From assembly GCA_031177445.1 (NCBI GenBank), contig JAPSGP010000254.1, positions 1-5,155 on the forward strand: a DNA stretch of 5,155 bases, written 5' to 3'. A model generated the notes under the pieces. The model worked only from the letters and a program-made list of their open reading frames with translations. It searched no databases and had not been told where the DNA came from. The DNA comes from Acidimicrobiia bacterium. Lineage in GTDB: Bacteria; Actinomycetota; Acidimicrobiia; IMCC26256; JACDBD01. Positions 4,785-5,155 of this stretch are shown one piece after another. Within the stretch, counting starts at the first letter, position 1. Every line of letters begins with the position of its first letter. Position numbers and translations under genes: made by a program.

Positions 4785-5155
4785 ATGGCCACGACGGAGT
4801 CCGAACTGACCGACATCGCGGCGTTGCAGGCTCGTGTCGTCGAGCTGGAAGCGGTGGTGGCGAAGCTGCAGTCGACCTCACCGGACTCGTCGGCGAGACG
4901 TCGCCTTCGGGTTCGGGACCCCGAGGCGACGATGGGTCGTCCGAGCCGCCGGTCGCTGCTGCGCTCGCTCGCCGGCGCGGGGACCGGCGCGGCATTCGGG
5001 CGGCCGCGGTGGCCGCCACAGCTGCACCGGCGGGCGCGGCGAACGGCGACCCTGTGCTCGCCGGCCAGAACACGAGCGCGACGACCCGGACCCGGGTGAT
5101 CAAGGGGGCGGGGAGCGAGATTCCCACTGCCGGCGCGCTCGTGGGAGACACCGAT
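4785..5155 (+). CDS. Tat-exported protein with N-terminal coiled coil; frame broken near 4998; partial at the right edge
   Basis: From ATG 4785 the first residues form a clean heptad pattern (I11, L14, V18, L21, V25, L28), so a short coiled coil of about 8-30 is likely. A linker leads to a twin-arginine motif, SRRSLL (54-59), and a small-residue stretch, LAGAGTGAAFG (62-72). In this frame the sequence then turns into Arg/Pro-rich nonsense and stops at 5097-5099. In the -1 frame from about 5000 it continues sensibly, AAAVAATAAPAGAANGDPVL, completing the signal peptide with a plausible cleavage after APAGA, then AGQNTSATTRTRVIKGAGSE and on, open to the edge. One G missing from the run at 4998-5000 explains this. 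I recall actinobacterial Tat-signal proteins of unknown function with a coiled coil before the signal and a GDP-x-x-x-G-x-x-N segment after it; that match is from memory. Function is unknown. Confidence 0.7.

Noticed and set aside
4750..5151. Minus-strand open frame opposite the Tat-signal gene
   Set aside because: Ala/Pro/Arg/Ser-rich shadow; the plus strand has a ribosome site, heptads and a Tat motif.
1..5155. CRISPR arrays, tRNA or rRNA genes, insertion sequences, phage genes or defence systems
   Set aside because: No regularly spaced repeats, RNA gene signatures, transposase or integrase motifs or terminal repeats were seen on either strand.

Overview
The window is about 5.2 kb of very GC-rich DNA with strong G/C preference at third codon positions. 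It carries AGGAG-like ribosome sites and gene families common in Actinobacteria: a thiolase/lipid-transfer protein preceded by what looks like an OB-fold partner, a SigG-like ECF sigma factor with a SnoaL-like tail, and a small STAS protein. An uncultured actinobacterium, possibly Acidimicrobiia, fits best; this is a judgement from family content and composition, not a marker-gene assignment.

Layout. (1) Positions 1-1281, plus strand: the last 17 codons of an upstream gene, probably a DUF35/OB-fold acyl-CoA-binding protein, followed closely by a complete SCP2-type thiolase. (2) 1407-2183, minus strand: a classical SDR oxidoreductase converging on the thiolase. The 125-bp gap between them holds an open, coding-like stretch in frame with the SDR, just past its stop. 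(3) 2302-2712, plus strand: a short STAS-domain protein divergent from the SDR. Its last 90 bp overlap, tail to tail, the end of the sigma factor gene. (4) 4542 down to 2623, minus strand: three genes in one direction, a 69-residue two-helix membrane protein, a GNAT N-acetyltransferase and the ECF sigma factor. Spacings of 54 and 72 bp would allow one transcription unit, although the sigma gene has its own strong ribosome site and an inverted repeat in its leader. (5) 4543-4784: the largest gap (242 bp), a divergent control region with a candidate promoter and a perfect 7-2-7 palindrome in front of the membrane-protein gene. (6) 4785 to the window end, plus strand: the start of an exported protein with an N-terminal coiled coil and a twin-arginine motif. 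Its reading frame breaks at a G run near 4998 and continues cleanly in the -1 frame to the edge.

Functionally, the left third looks like acyl-CoA or sterol side-chain/fatty-acid metabolism (OB-fold protein, thiolase, possibly the SDR). The middle is a regulatory module (STAS protein and SnoaL-tailed sigma factor). No complete novel multi-gene system is evident. The points most worth a second look are the frameshifted Tat gene, the STAS/sigma antisense overlap with loss of the usual STAS phospho-acceptor serine, and the palindromic operator candidate.
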